40,001 bases of DNA from Peptococcaceae bacterium (GTDB lineage: Bacteria > Bacillota > DSM-521 > Neomoorellales > Neomoorellaceae). Both the position numbers and the translations under genes were made by a program. The DNA lies in assembly GCA_003509545.1 (NCBI GenBank), contig DOLC01000103.1, positions 1-40,001 on the forward strand, read 5' to 3'. This document shows positions 23,474-32,249 of this stretch, piece by piece; position 1 is the stretch's first letter, and every line of letters starts with the position of its first letter. The notes under the pieces were generated by a model. The model saw only the letters and a program-made list of their open reading frames with translations, was not told where the DNA came from and did no database searches.

Positions 23474-24610
23474 TCAAAAGAGAATTTTTTGCCTGCGCAG
23501 ATTTACGTTGATCACTATGGCCAGGGCCAGCAAGTTGGTCAGCATGGAACTGCCTCCGTAGCTAAAAAGGGGAAGGGGTATCCCGGTCACCGGCATGATA
23601 CCGATGGTCATGCCCACATTAACCAACACGTGGAAGGTAAACATGCAACAAACGCCGGTAACCAGGAGGGCGCCGAAAAGGTCCTTGGCCTGGTGGGCGA
23701 TGCGGATCATCCGGTAAAGGAGCAGGAAATACAGGGCCAATACCCCCAGGGTTCGAAAGAAGCCCAGCTCTTCACCCACCACCGAAAAGATGAAATCGGT
23801 GTGGTGCTCCGGCAGAAAATTGAGCTGAACCTGGGAACCCTGGCGCAGCCCCTTGCCCCAAAGGCCCCCGGAGCCAATGGCTACCTGGGACTGGATAATG
23901 TGGTAGCCGGCCCCGCGGCCACCTTCTCCGTCGTTGTAGGGATCCAGCATGACCACCAACCTCTTAAGCTGGTACTCCTCCAGGGGCAGGGGCAGGCCCC
24001 AGTTAAAGTGGGCATAGAGGGCCAGGCCTGCGGCCAGGGCGGCTCCGCCGACCAGGGTAAAGAAAAGGCGGGAATTGACGCCGGCCACATATAACATGCC
24101 TGCTAGAATGGCCATAAATACCAGGGCAGTTCCGAGATCGGGCTGTTTCAGTACCAGGAGCATAGGCACGGCCACGTGTATAAAAGGGAGCACCAGATCT
24201 TTAACATGGTTTAGTTTGCCCTGCCGGCCTTCCAACATACCTGCCAGGGTGATAACAACTATCAGCTTGCTGAACTCCGAAGGTTGGAACTGGAAGAATC
24301 CCAAATCGATCCAGCGCTGGGCTCCTTTGGCTTCACTGCCTATAACGAATACCGAAACCAGCAACAGGAGGTTGAAGATGTACAGGGGCAGCCGGTATCG
24401 CTTAAGCTGCTGGTAATCAATGGTCGAAACTACCAGGATACCTATCAATCCCAGGGCGATGACCATCATTTGCTTTTTTACATAATAGTCGGGTCGCGAG
24501 GTTATGCTGGCGGCCGCACTATCCAGGACCAGGAGGCTGATAGCCAGAAGGGCCAGCACTGTGGCTACCAGAACGTAATCCAAATTGCGCCATAGTTTGC
24601 GGTTAAACAT
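23474..24610 (-). CDS. rodA: RodA, SEDS-family peptidoglycan polymerase
   Basis: This 378-residue polytopic membrane protein belongs to the RodA/FtsW/SpoVE family, which polymerises lipid II into glycan strands together with a class B PBP. Typical segments are LGFFQFQPSEFSKLIVVITLA, the GxGGLWGKGL region, LPEHHTDFIFSVVGEELGF and the C-terminal MPVTGIPLPLFSYGGSSML. The ATG at 24610 (MFNRKLWRNLDY) is chosen over a longer frame that enters the minE terminator. It lies near mrdA and mreBCD, consistent with RodA rather than FtsW. A terminator separates it from minE. Confidence 0.92.
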   Translation of the reverse strand: MFNRKLWRNLDYVLVATVLALLAISLLVLDSAAASITSRPDYYVKKQMMVIALGLIGILVVSTIDYQQLKRYRLPLYIFNLLLLVSVFVIGSEAKGAQRWIDLGFFQFQPSEFSKLIVVITLAGMLEGRQGKLNHVKDLVLPFIHVAVPMLLVLKQPDLGTALVFMAILAGMLYVAGVNSRLFFTLVGGAALAAGLALYAHFNWGLPLPLEEYQLKRLVVMLDPYNDGEGGRGAGYHIIQSQVAIGSGGLWGKGLRQGSQVQLNFLPEHHTDFIFSVVGEELGFFRTLGVLALYFLLLYRMIRIAHQAKDLFGALLVTGVCCMFTFHVLVNVGMTIGIMPVTGIPLPLFSYGGSSMLTNLLALAIVINVNLRRQKILF

Positions 24611-24642
24611 CTTCCTTCGCCACCTTGTCCCTCTAATTATAC

Positions 24643-24684
24643 AAAAAAGCAAGCCCCGCCGGTAGCTTCGCGGGGCCTGGCTTT
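24643..24684 (-). terminator. Intrinsic terminator after minE
   Basis: On the minus strand AAAGCCAGGCCCCGC and GCGGGGCTTGC form a strong stem followed by TTTTTT. It closes the mreB-to-minE transcript upstream of rodA. Confidence 0.88.
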
Positions 24685-24723
24685 CTTCCATAAGATGGCC
24701 TGCTCGGTTGGTAACCGTAAGGG

Positions 24724-25020
24724 TTAGTAGGTAACGCTTTGTTCGCCGCCGACCTTAAAGGTTCGCTTGATACGGAGGATGGGAATATTGGCCACCAGGG
24801 CAACCGTATCGTTTTCCCGGCTCAAACTCACTTCCAGCCCGGAGGCGTCGATCTCCAGGTACTCGGAAATCACTTTAATCAGGTCTTCCTTCAAGGCCTC
24901 CAGCAGGTGAGGCGATACCCCTACCCGGTCGTGGACCAGCACCAAGCGCAACCGCTCCTTGGCCACCTTCTTGCTGGAGCCCGTTTCGCGTCCGAAAAAA
25001 CGCAGCAGGAATTCTAACAC
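24724..25020 (-). CDS. minE: MinE, cell division topological specificity factor
   Basis: This 98-residue MinE stimulates MinD ATPase and drives Min oscillation so that the septum forms at midcell. The N-terminal amphipathic part (MLEFLLRFFG) and the anti-MinCD segment (AKERLRLVLVHDR) are present, followed by the dimerisation domain. The start is GTG preceded by AAGGGGGGA, 14 nt after minD. Having MinE means this organism uses an oscillating Min system rather than the DivIVA-anchored one of Bacillus. Confidence 0.95.
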   Translation of the reverse strand: MLEFLLRFFGRETGSSKKVAKERLRLVLVHDRVGVSPHLLEALKEDLIKVISEYLEIDASGLEVSLSRENDTVALVANIPILRIKRTFKVGGEQSVTY

Positions 25021-25034
25021 CAGTAGGTCCCCCC

Positions 25035-25829
25035 TTACCCTAGGCCAAAGAGCTTCCTCAATTTGGCCACGATACCTTCATTGCCCTCCAGATTCAGCAG
25101 GGGTACTTCCTCACCCAGGAGGCGCCGAGAAATGTTGTGGTAGGCCTGTCCGGCCCGGGAACGCTTGTCCAGAATGGCCGGTTCTCCTTTGTTGGTGGAA
25201 ACTACGATCATTTCATCCTCCGGCACCACTCCCAGGAGGTCGATGGCCAGGATTTCCAGCATATCGTCGATATCCATCATATCTCCGCGGCGGACCATAT
25301 CCGGCCGTACTCGGTTGATTATAAGGCGCGGCGCCTCCATTTCGGCCGCTTCCAACAGGCCGATGATGCGGTCGGCATCGCGCACGGCCGCCACTTCCGG
25401 CGTGGTCACCACCACGGCCTTTTCCGCCCCGGCAATGGCGTTCTTAAAGCCCATTTCAATGCCGGCCGGGCAGTCGATCAGGACAAAATCAAAATCTTCT
25501 TTTAGCTGGTCGCACAGATCCATCATCTGGTGGCGCGTAACGGCCGTCTTGTCCCTGGTCTGGTTGGCCGGCAGAAGGTAAAGATTCTCCAGCCTCTTAT
25601 CCTTAATCAAGGCCTGCTTCAGGCGGCACCTTCCTTCCACCACGTCTACCAGATCGTAGACTATGCGGTTCTCCAGACCCAGTACTACATCCAGATTCCG
25701 CAGCCCTATGTCCGTATCTACCATAACCACCCTTTTGCCGAGAAGGGCCAATCCGGTGCCCAGATTAGCCGTAGTAGTGGTTTTCCCTACGCCGCCCTTG
25801 CCCGAGGTAATGACTATAACCTCACCCAT
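25035..25829 (-). CDS. minD: MinD, septum site-determining ATPase
   Basis: The 264-residue membrane-associated ATPase recruits MinC and is displaced by MinE. The deviant Walker A motif GKGGVGKTT is at residues 10-18, followed by the DTDIGLRNLD and DFVLIDCPAGIE segments. The C-terminal amphipathic membrane-targeting helix is visible (IVAKLRKLFGLG). The ATG follows GAGGAGGA and overlaps the end of minC by 8 nt. Confidence 0.97.
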   Translation of the reverse strand: MGEVIVITSGKGGVGKTTTTANLGTGLALLGKRVVMVDTDIGLRNLDVVLGLENRIVYDLVDVVEGRCRLKQALIKDKRLENLYLLPANQTRDKTAVTRHQMMDLCDQLKEDFDFVLIDCPAGIEMGFKNAIAGAEKAVVVTTPEVAAVRDADRIIGLLEAAEMEAPRLIINRVRPDMVRRGDMMDIDDMLEILAIDLLGVVPEDEMIVVSTNKGEPAILDKRSRAGQAYHNISRRLLGEEVPLLNLEGNEGIVAKLRKLFGLG

Positions 25830-26259
25830 CGTGTTCCTCCTCTTTCGTGGTATTACCTGAATTTAGGTAGCGCCTTTCTCCGCCCGGTTGGTATCGTTCG
25901 ATGATCACCGTCCCGTCTTGCACCCTGGCAATTTCGGGTTGTCGGCTTGGCTTGTCCTCAACATCCGGCGGCCGGGCAATATATCCGGCTATCCTCAACT
26001 GGGTGGGCCGCAGGTCGAAGGCAATAACCACCGCCCCTTCATCTCCCTCGGCTCCCGCGTGGACGATACCCTTTAGAGCGCCCATGACGATGACGTGCCC
26101 CCCGGCCACCACCTCGCCGCCGGGATTGACGTCTCCCATAATAACCATGTTGCCCGGATAGTCTATGCGCTGGCCCGAGCGCACCGTACGCCGTACCAGC
26201 AGGGTATGTCCGGGCCCACAAGAGGATTTACCCAAGGCCAGCGTTCCTCCCGAAGGCAT
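25822..26259 (-). CDS. minC: MinC, C-terminal domain only
   Basis: This 145-residue protein matches the C-terminal beta-helix domain of MinC, which dimerises and binds MinD (LLVRRTVRSGQRIDYPGNMVIMGDVNPGGEVVAGG, then APTQLRI-like LRPTQLRIAGYIARPPD). The N-terminal FtsZ-inhibiting domain present in full-length MinC (about 220 residues) is absent. The ATG has a good GGAGGAGAG site, and the 200 nt upstream show no plausible MinC N-terminal coding in another frame. The downstream overlap with minD is normal. It may be a naturally short MinC that works with another partner, or a remnant. Confidence 0.88.
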   Translation of the reverse strand: MPSGGTLALGKSSCGPGHTLLVRRTVRSGQRIDYPGNMVIMGDVNPGGEVVAGGHVIVMGALKGIVHAGAEGDEGAVVIAFDLRPTQLRIAGYIARPPDVEDKPSRQPEIARVQDGTVIIERYQPGGERRYLNSGNTTKEEEHDG

Positions 26260-26460
26260 ACCCTCTCCTCCGTTAAGTACGCGTAATGATTTCTTCTTTC
26301 TACGTGTTATAAGGTAAATCCTGCCGTAGGAGGTAAAAAGCCGGGAGCTTTTTTTATCTCCTTTCCCCGAAAATACGACGAGAAGGGAGAATCTCCCAGC
26401 CCGGGGCCGGGCACCATATCCCCTCCTGTCGAATTGGATACCCCCCAGGGCCGCGCGGGT

Positions 26461-28533
26461 TTATTCGATTGCCCTCCCGGCCAGCTCGGCGTCGGAAAGC
26501 TGCCCGGTCAAACCGAAATAACGGGCAAAGACCTCCCGGGCCACTATCCCCGCCGAATCGCCGCCATGCCTGGCGTATTCTATAATCCCGGCAAAGGCAA
26601 TCTGGGGATCGTCGTAAGGGGCAAAGGCGATAAAGGTGCCGTAAAAATCGCGGCTGAGGTCGTCACCGGCCAGGCCGGTCTGGGCGGTCCCGGTCTTAGC
26701 CCCCACCTTGAGGTGGGACGGGAAATCGGCGAAAAGAAAGGAAGCCGTACCCCCCGGCCCGGTTACGGCCAGCATGGTCCGCTTAACTTCTTCTAGAATT
26801 TCGGCAGGAATATCGACTTTCTGAACTACTTCCGGACCGAATTCCAGCTTAACCTCCCCTTCCGGGGACACCACCCGCTTTACCAGATAAGGCCGCCAGC
26901 GGGTGCCGCCGTTGGCCAGGGTGGCCACATAGTTGGCGAGCTGCAGCACCGTATAATTGTTGGCTCCCTGGCCGATTACCGTGTTATAGGTGTCAAAGGG
27001 GTGCCAGTTGGTCTCAAAGTTATAGGTTATATCGAATCTGGTCTTTAAGGCGTTCAGCTCCCGCTCCCTCTCGCGCAGCAAGCGCTCCCGCTCCCCTTCG
27101 TCGGCGGAAGCTAAGGCCTCCTGATATTTCTTTTCGATTTTTTCCTGCTCCTTGGCCAGCCACTTCTCCAGGGCGGCGCCGTTAACCATCTTCTTCCATT
27201 CAGGAGAAGGCAAGATGCCCTTGACCTCCCCTAGAATACCCACGGCGCCGGTAGGGCTCCCCAGACCGAATTGGGCGGCCACCCGGTTCACCATTTCAAT
27301 GCCGGCCTGTTCACCGGCCCACTGGAAGTAGGTATTGCAAGAAACCGCCATCGCCCTTTCCAGGTTCACCGGCCCATGGGTGCTCCAGCAGCTGATGCCC
27401 CCGGTTCTCCAGTACCGTCCCCTGCAATCTACCCTGTAATCGGGGTCCACCCCGGCCAGAAGGGCGGCTATGGCCGTAATAGGCTTAAAGGTGGAGCCCG
27501 GGGGATAGGCCCCCTGGACTGCCCGGTTAAACATTGGTTTGAGCCGGGGATCGTTGTAGTAGGCCTGTTTCTCGGAAAAGGCACCGGTCACAAAATCGTT
27601 GGGGTCCATGTCGGGTTTGCTCGCCATGGCCAGAATAGCCCCGGTTTTGACGTCCAGCACCACTGCCGCCCCGGCACCGGCCTTGGGATTCTTCTTCTTG
27701 GCCTCGGCAATAACCCGGTCCATGGCCTCCTCCAGGGTTTTCTGGAGATCCAGATCCAGCGTCAGCTCCACGTTATCTCCCGGCGCCGGGGGAATGGTAA
27801 GGAGATCCCGGATTTTGCGATTGAAGGCGTTAACTTCTACCTGTTCCGCGCCATCCTGACCCCTCAGGCCTATACGAAGGTCACCGCGTTTTTCATACTC
27901 CAGGTAGCGCTCGATACCGCTCTTCCCGATTTTGTCGTTGAGGCGGTAATTGTCCCCACGCCTCTGTTCCAGTTCTTCCTGGGTTATCTGGCCCACAAAA
28001 CCTATTATGTGCCCGGCCAGGGATCCATGGGGATAATACCGCTGGGGCTCCGTGGTAATATTTACACCCGGCAGCTCCGGCCGCCTCTCCTCCAGCCTGG
28101 TAATCACCGCCATGCTCTCGGGACCGGCAGGCAGTCTCTTGACCACCACCGGCTCATAGCGGTACGGATTGTTCTTTAATTTTTCGGCGATAACCTCCGG
28201 CGTTAGTTCGGGATCTTCTAAAAGGTGGGCCAGCCTTTTTATCACAGGCGCCATGTCCTGTCCCGGGACATTGGTGAGGGTTATGGCATACACAGGACGG
28301 CTGGTGGCCAGGACCCTCCCCTGGCGGTCTAGAATATCTCCCCTCCGGGCTTCGATGGGAATCAGCCGGATGCTGTTTTCGGCCGACTGGCGAGCAAATT
28401 CATGGGCATTTACCACCTGAAGAAAGAAAAGCCGCCCTGCCAGGACCAAAAATACCAAAACCACGAAGGCGAAATATCCCTTTAGGCGGCAGTTCAGATT
28501 GAGCTTCCATGGCTCCTTTTCCTGGCTACCCAC
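26461..28533 (-). CDS. mrdA: Penicillin-binding protein 2 (class B transpeptidase)
   Basis: This 690-residue class B PBP crosslinks peptidoglycan for side-wall elongation with RodA and MreBCD. It has an N-terminal transmembrane helix (about residues 17-38), a dimerisation domain with LARSRPVYA-like LATSRPVYAITL segment, and transpeptidase motifs: active-site S347 in STFK, SCN and KTG (GAKTGTAQTG). The start is GTG with GGAGG eight bases upstream, overlapping the end of mreD by 40 nt. It closes the mre operon, 200 nt upstream of minC. Confidence 0.94.
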   Translation of the reverse strand: MGSQEKEPWKLNLNCRLKGYFAFVVLVFLVLAGRLFFLQVVNAHEFARQSAENSIRLIPIEARRGDILDRQGRVLATSRPVYAITLTNVPGQDMAPVIKRLAHLLEDPELTPEVIAEKLKNNPYRYEPVVVKRLPAGPESMAVITRLEERRPELPGVNITTEPQRYYPHGSLAGHIIGFVGQITQEELEQRRGDNYRLNDKIGKSGIERYLEYEKRGDLRIGLRGQDGAEQVEVNAFNRKIRDLLTIPPAPGDNVELTLDLDLQKTLEEAMDRVIAEAKKKNPKAGAGAAVVLDVKTGAILAMASKPDMDPNDFVTGAFSEKQAYYNDPRLKPMFNRAVQGAYPPGSTFKPITAIAALLAGVDPDYRVDCRGRYWRTGGISCWSTHGPVNLERAMAVSCNTYFQWAGEQAGIEMVNRVAAQFGLGSPTGAVGILGEVKGILPSPEWKKMVNGAALEKWLAKEQEKIEKKYQEALASADEGERERLLRERERELNALKTRFDITYNFETNWHPFDTYNTVIGQGANNYTVLQLANYVATLANGGTRWRPYLVKRVVSPEGEVKLEFGPEVVQKVDIPAEILEEVKRTMLAVTGPGGTASFLFADFPSHLKVGAKTGTAQTGLAGDDLSRDFYGTFIAFAPYDDPQIAFAGIIEYARHGGDSAGIVAREVFARYFGLTGQLSDAELAGRAIE

Positions 28534-29003
28534 TCTGCTCTCCTCCGGGAAAGGCCTTGGCCCACGAGGGCCAAGGAGGCGTTATAAATAGAAGCAGGTA
28601 ATATCACGGCCGCTAAGGCTGCCGGCCAGGGATAGTCCATACCCCCCAGGGGCCCAAGGAGCAAAAACATAACCCCTCCCGCCAGGGTGGCTCCCCAGGC
28701 GAGGCTCACAGGTACCCAGGGGTTGTCCGCGTTCAGCCTATCCCTGCCCCAGCCGAAAAGGTAGCCCAACAACATCTTGATTACGGCGTTAAGGCCTACG
28801 AAGCGTCCTGTATAAAGGTCTTCCATCAGGCCGTAAAGCAGCCCCAGGGCTGTCCCCCGGCCTGCTCCGGTTTCCAGGGCGTAAAACAGCAACAGCAATA
28901 GCAACAAGTCGGGTTTAACGCCGGCTATCCTGAAGAATTCCAGAAGGGTGGCTTCCAGTATCAAAGCTCCCATCCCTGCCATAAGCCAGATTACCACCTG
29001 CAT
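28494..29003 (-). CDS. mreD: MreD, rod shape-determining membrane protein
   Basis: This 169-residue protein with about five hydrophobic helices is the MreD component of the elongasome. Sequence such as LLLLLLLFYALETGAGRGTALGLLYGLMEDLYTGRFVGLNA is typical. Its start lies 89 nt inside the end of mreC in another frame. Later in-frame ATGs (29003 minus 21 or 30 nt) would shorten the overlap only partly. Confidence 0.92.
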   Translation of the reverse strand: MQVVIWLMAGMGALILEATLLEFFRIAGVKPDLLLLLLLFYALETGAGRGTALGLLYGLMEDLYTGRFVGLNAVIKMLLGYLFGWGRDRLNADNPWVPVSLAWGATLAGGVMFLLLGPLGGMDYPWPAALAAVILPASIYNASLALVGQGLSRRRAEWVARKRSHGSSI

Positions 29004-29847
29004 CCTCCGCCACCCCTTCGAAAACCTCGGTAATCACCATGACCTCTTCCAGCCGGTTGAAATCTACCGCCGGCGCGATGAGAGCTCTTTTGAGCAAACC
29101 CCCGGTTTCCGGCAAAACTTCCACCACCGTGCCGATGGGCAAGCCCTTCGGGAAAATTCCCCCCAGTCCTGAAGTGACGATCACATCGTTCTTGGCCACC
29201 GGGGCGTCATGGGCCAGGTGGATCATCTGCAGGTACCCCCGGTAATCCGGGCTGGCCTCCACTACCCCAGGAAGGCGGGAGGACTGCACCAGGCCCCCTA
29301 CCGCCCCTTCCCGGTCGAGGAGCAACAGAACCTCAGCCGTCCTGGGACCGACCCTTATAATCCGGCCGACTACTCCCGCCGGGGTAATTACCACTTGATC
29401 TTCCCGAACCCCGTCCCCGGAGCCAATGCCCAGGGTCAGGGTGCTAAACCAATTATCGGGATTGCGTCCTATAACCGGGGCAACTTTTAGGCGCCATCGC
29501 CCCTCGGTGGCCTCCCGGTACTCCAGTATTTGTCGTAATCGTTCGTTCTCCAGGCGGCATTCTTCCATCCGGGCTATCCGACCCTGTAGTTCGGCCACCT
29601 GCCTTTTTAACCGCTCGTTTTCGTCCTGTAAGCGGCCCATATGCAGGATACTCTCCCACAGGCTTTGGCCCCTGTGCCCCACCCACGTGGCAACCCCGGC
29701 CGCCGGTGCCGCCACTTCTTTCAGAATTGCCCCGGCCGACCTCAAGGTCCCTGCGGCTACCGACCAGCGGAAGATAAAGATCAGCATCCCGGCAGCCAGC
29801 CCCAGGCCGAGGAGGGGAAAAAACTTCCGCCAAAGCCACCGCAACAA
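28915..29847 (-). CDS. mreC: MreC, rod shape-determining protein
   Basis: This 310-residue protein has one N-terminal transmembrane helix (about 10-28), a coiled-coil (MGRLQDENERLKRQVAELQGRIARMEECRLENERLRQIL) and the extracellular MreC domain ending near VDFNRLEEVMVITE. Beyond this, the last ~35 residues are unusual: they are encoded in the stretch overlapping mreD. The start is TTG, 13 nt downstream of mreB. It scaffolds MreB, MreD, RodA and PBP2 at the membrane. Confidence 0.93.
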   Translation of the reverse strand: MLRWLWRKFFPLLGLGLAAGMLIFIFRWSVAAGTLRSAGAILKEVAAPAAGVATWVGHRGQSLWESILHMGRLQDENERLKRQVAELQGRIARMEECRLENERLRQILEYREATEGRWRLKVAPVIGRNPDNWFSTLTLGIGSGDGVREDQVVITPAGVVGRIIRVGPRTAEVLLLLDREGAVGGLVQSSRLPGVVEASPDYRGYLQMIHLAHDAPVAKNDVIVTSGLGGIFPKGLPIGTVVEVLPETGGLLKRALIAPAVDFNRLEEVMVITEVFEGVAEDAGGNLAYGRDGSFDTGSHPSGILQDSRR

Positions 29848-29859
29848 AAAACACCTCTC

Positions 29860-30900
29860 TTAACCCGAGCGCCTTGTGGCAAAGAGTACCCGCTTCAATT
29901 CCTCCAGGTTTTCCAGCACTTTACCGGTACCTATAACGACGGCCGTCAGGGGATCCTCTGCCATGTGAACCGGCATCCCTGTTTCCTGGCTGACCAGTCT
30001 GTCCAGGCCCCAAAGCAGGGAGCCACCGCCCGCCATGACTATTCCCCGGTCCATGAGATCCGCCGCCAGCTCAGGGGGAGTGCGTTCCAGGCATATTTTG
30101 ATAGCCTCCAGGATGGCCGCCACCGGTTCGGCCAAGGCTTCTTTGATTTCCTCCGCAGACACCTCTATGGTCTTGGGCAGACCGGTCACCAAGTCCCGGC
30201 CCCGCACGGAGTAGGTGCGCGTGCTCCGGGCTTCGTCCTCAGGAGTATTACCAAAATAAGCCGCACCTATCTCCATTTTTATTTCTTCGGCCGTACGCTC
30301 CCCGATCATAAGATTGTAGTTGCGCTTAATATGCTGGGCAATGGCTTCATCCATTTCATCCCCGCCGATGCGGATGGAGCGACTGGTGACGATACCACCC
30401 AGGGAAATTACGGCCACTTCCGTGGTGCCCCCGCCGATGTCTACAATCATGTTGCCGGTGGGCTCGTATACCGGCAACCCGGCACCGATGGCCGCGGCCA
30501 TGGGCTCTTCGATGGGATAGGCTTCCTTGGCCCCCGCCTGGATGGCGGCCTCACGTACGGCCCTCTCCTCTACGGCCGTTACGCCCGAAGGCACGCCCAC
30601 CACTACCCGGGGCCGGACGAAAAAGCCCTTGGGAACGGCCTTTTGTATAAAATAACGCAACATGCTCTGGGTTACGTCAAAGTCGGCTATAACTCCGTCC
30701 TTCAAAGGCCTTATGGCCACGATGTCTCCCGGTGTACGGCCTATCATTTTCTTGGCCGCTTCTCCTACGGCCAACACCTGCCCGTTGCCCCTCCGGATGG
30801 CCACAACGGAGGGCTCGTGCAGGACGATGCCCTTTCCCCGCACATAAACGAGGGTATTGGCAGTCCCTAGGTCAATCCCGATATCCCGGGAAAATACCAT
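29860..30900 (-). CDS. mreB: MreB, bacterial actin homologue
   Basis: This 346-residue actin-fold ATPase forms membrane filaments that orient the elongasome. Phosphate-binding and nucleotide segments are visible: DIGIDLGTANTLVY, the PSVVAI region, VDIGGGTTEVAVISLGG and GGGSLLWGLDRLV. Length is normal. It starts the mreBCD-mrdA-minCDE transcript; the ribosome binding site is AAGGAG. Confidence 0.97.
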   Translation of the reverse strand: MVFSRDIGIDLGTANTLVYVRGKGIVLHEPSVVAIRRGNGQVLAVGEAAKKMIGRTPGDIVAIRPLKDGVIADFDVTQSMLRYFIQKAVPKGFFVRPRVVVGVPSGVTAVEERAVREAAIQAGAKEAYPIEEPMAAAIGAGLPVYEPTGNMIVDIGGGTTEVAVISLGGIVTSRSIRIGGDEMDEAIAQHIKRNYNLMIGERTAEEIKMEIGAAYFGNTPEDEARSTRTYSVRGRDLVTGLPKTIEVSAEEIKEALAEPVAAILEAIKICLERTPPELAADLMDRGIVMAGGGSLLWGLDRLVSQETGMPVHMAEDPLTAVVIGTGKVLENLEELKRVLFATRRSG

Positions 30901-30946
30901 AAACCATGCTCCTTCCTCGTCGCTTTTTAATTTGTATATCCAAGGC

Positions 30947-31663
30947 CTAAAAGAGGCCCCTCTCTTTCATACTCACGAAAGATCCGTCTCCCAGGACCAC
31001 ATGATCCAGGACGTCAATGCCCAACAGCTTCCCGGCTTCCGCCAGGCGGCGGGTGACCTGAATATCCTCTACGCTGGGGGAAGGATCCCCGCTGGGGTGG
31101 TTGTGTACCAGGATGACGGCCGCTGCACTCCTTCTTATAGGACCTTTGAAGACTTCCCGCGGGTGTACCAGGGAAGCGTTCAAGCTGCCCACTGCCACAT
31201 TATCGACAGCCAAAACCCGGTTCTTGGTATTTAAAGAGATAGTACGAAAGTGTTCCCGGTCCAAATAGCGCATTTCGTCCATGAGGAGGGCGGCTACATC
31301 GCCGGGGTGCTGGATAACCGGCCGGTGGGCGCTGTACGCCGCCAGCCGCCGCCCGAGTTCCACGGCCGCCTTTATTTGAGCGGCCTTGGCCAGACCTATT
31401 CCCTTCAGCTCCTTCAACTCTTCCAAGGAAACCTCGGCCAGGTAGCGCAGCCCGCCGGGCTGGGCCAGCAACCTTTGGGCCAAATCCAGGGCGTTTTCCC
31501 GGGGAGTACCGGTGCGGAGGAGGATGGCCAGCAATTCGGCGTTGGAGAGGGCCTGGGCGCCTGCCAGCAACATGCGCTCCCGCGGCCTCAAATCTTCCGG
31601 TAGCTTCTTGATGGTCCTTCCCTCGTTATTTTCCGCCATCCGCCTTGGGGCCTCCCCAGACAT
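30947..31663 (-). CDS. radC: RadC family (JAMM/MPN domain) protein
   Basis: This 238-residue protein has an N-terminal helix-hairpin-helix region (LRPRERMLLAGAQALSNAELLAILLRTG, LKELKGIGLAKAAQIKAAVELGRR) and a C-terminal JAMM metalloprotease-like domain with the motif HNHPSGDPSPSVED. The historical link to DNA repair is weak and the role is unsettled. The ATG at 31663 overlaps maf by 38 nt; an ATG at 31639 would reduce the overlap to 14 nt and is equally plausible. Confidence 0.93.
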   Translation of the reverse strand: MSGEAPRRMAENNEGRTIKKLPEDLRPRERMLLAGAQALSNAELLAILLRTGTPRENALDLAQRLLAQPGGLRYLAEVSLEELKELKGIGLAKAAQIKAAVELGRRLAAYSAHRPVIQHPGDVAALLMDEMRYLDREHFRTISLNTKNRVLAVDNVAVGSLNASLVHPREVFKGPIRRSAAAVILVHNHPSGDPSPSVEDIQVTRRLAEAGKLLGIDVLDHVVLGDGSFVSMKERGLF

Positions 31664-32228
31664 CGATGCCGAATTCCTCCAGCAGGCCCGCCGTTTTAAC
31701 TAAGGGCAGGCCGACCACATTAAAAAAGTCCCCCTTGATGCCTTCGACCAGCAGGGCGCCACGCCCCTGGATCCCGTAAGCTCCCGCCTTATCCAGGGGT
31801 TCTCCCGTAGCGACATAGTTTTTAATCTCCTTGGAGGTGAGCCGCCGGAAGCGTACTTCGGTACATTCCAGGGCTTCCCGGATAACTTTACCCCGCACGG
31901 CCACCACCGCGACTCCGGTATAAACGCGGTGGGTTTTCCCGCTCAAGAAGCTCAGCATGGCTTCGGCTTCGGCCGGAGAAGAAGGCTTGCCCAGCACCCG
32001 GCCTTGGCAGACTACCAGGGTATCTGCCCCCACGACGACGGCTTCCGGCAAGTTGTGGGCCACTTCCAATGCCTTGGCCCTGGCCAGGGCCCTCACCCGT
32101 TCTTCAGGTGGCAGCCGGTCGTACCGGTTCTCCCTGACGGAACTGGGCATGGTTTCAAACCGCAGGCCCAACTGGCTTAAGAGCTGCTGTCGACGCGGTG
32201 AACCCGAAGCCAGAACCAGCCGGGGCAT
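31626..32228 (-). CDS. maf: Maf-family nucleoside triphosphate pyrophosphatase
   Basis: This 200-residue protein hydrolyses non-canonical or excess nucleotides such as dTTP, UTP or m5UTP. Motifs are ASGSPRRQQLL at the N-terminus, VVVGADTLVV and the GxAGAYGIQG region (DKAGAYGIQGRGALLVEGIKGDFFNVVGLP). It is followed by radC and mreB, the usual Firmicutes order. Confidence 0.95.
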   Translation of the reverse strand: MPRLVLASGSPRRQQLLSQLGLRFETMPSSVRENRYDRLPPEERVRALARAKALEVAHNLPEAVVVGADTLVVCQGRVLGKPSSPAEAEAMLSFLSGKTHRVYTGVAVVAVRGKVIREALECTEVRFRRLTSKEIKNYVATGEPLDKAGAYGIQGRGALLVEGIKGDFFNVVGLPLVKTAGLLEEFGIDVWGGPKADGGK

Positions 32229-32249
32229 CTGCCCTGCTCCCCTAAGGCC

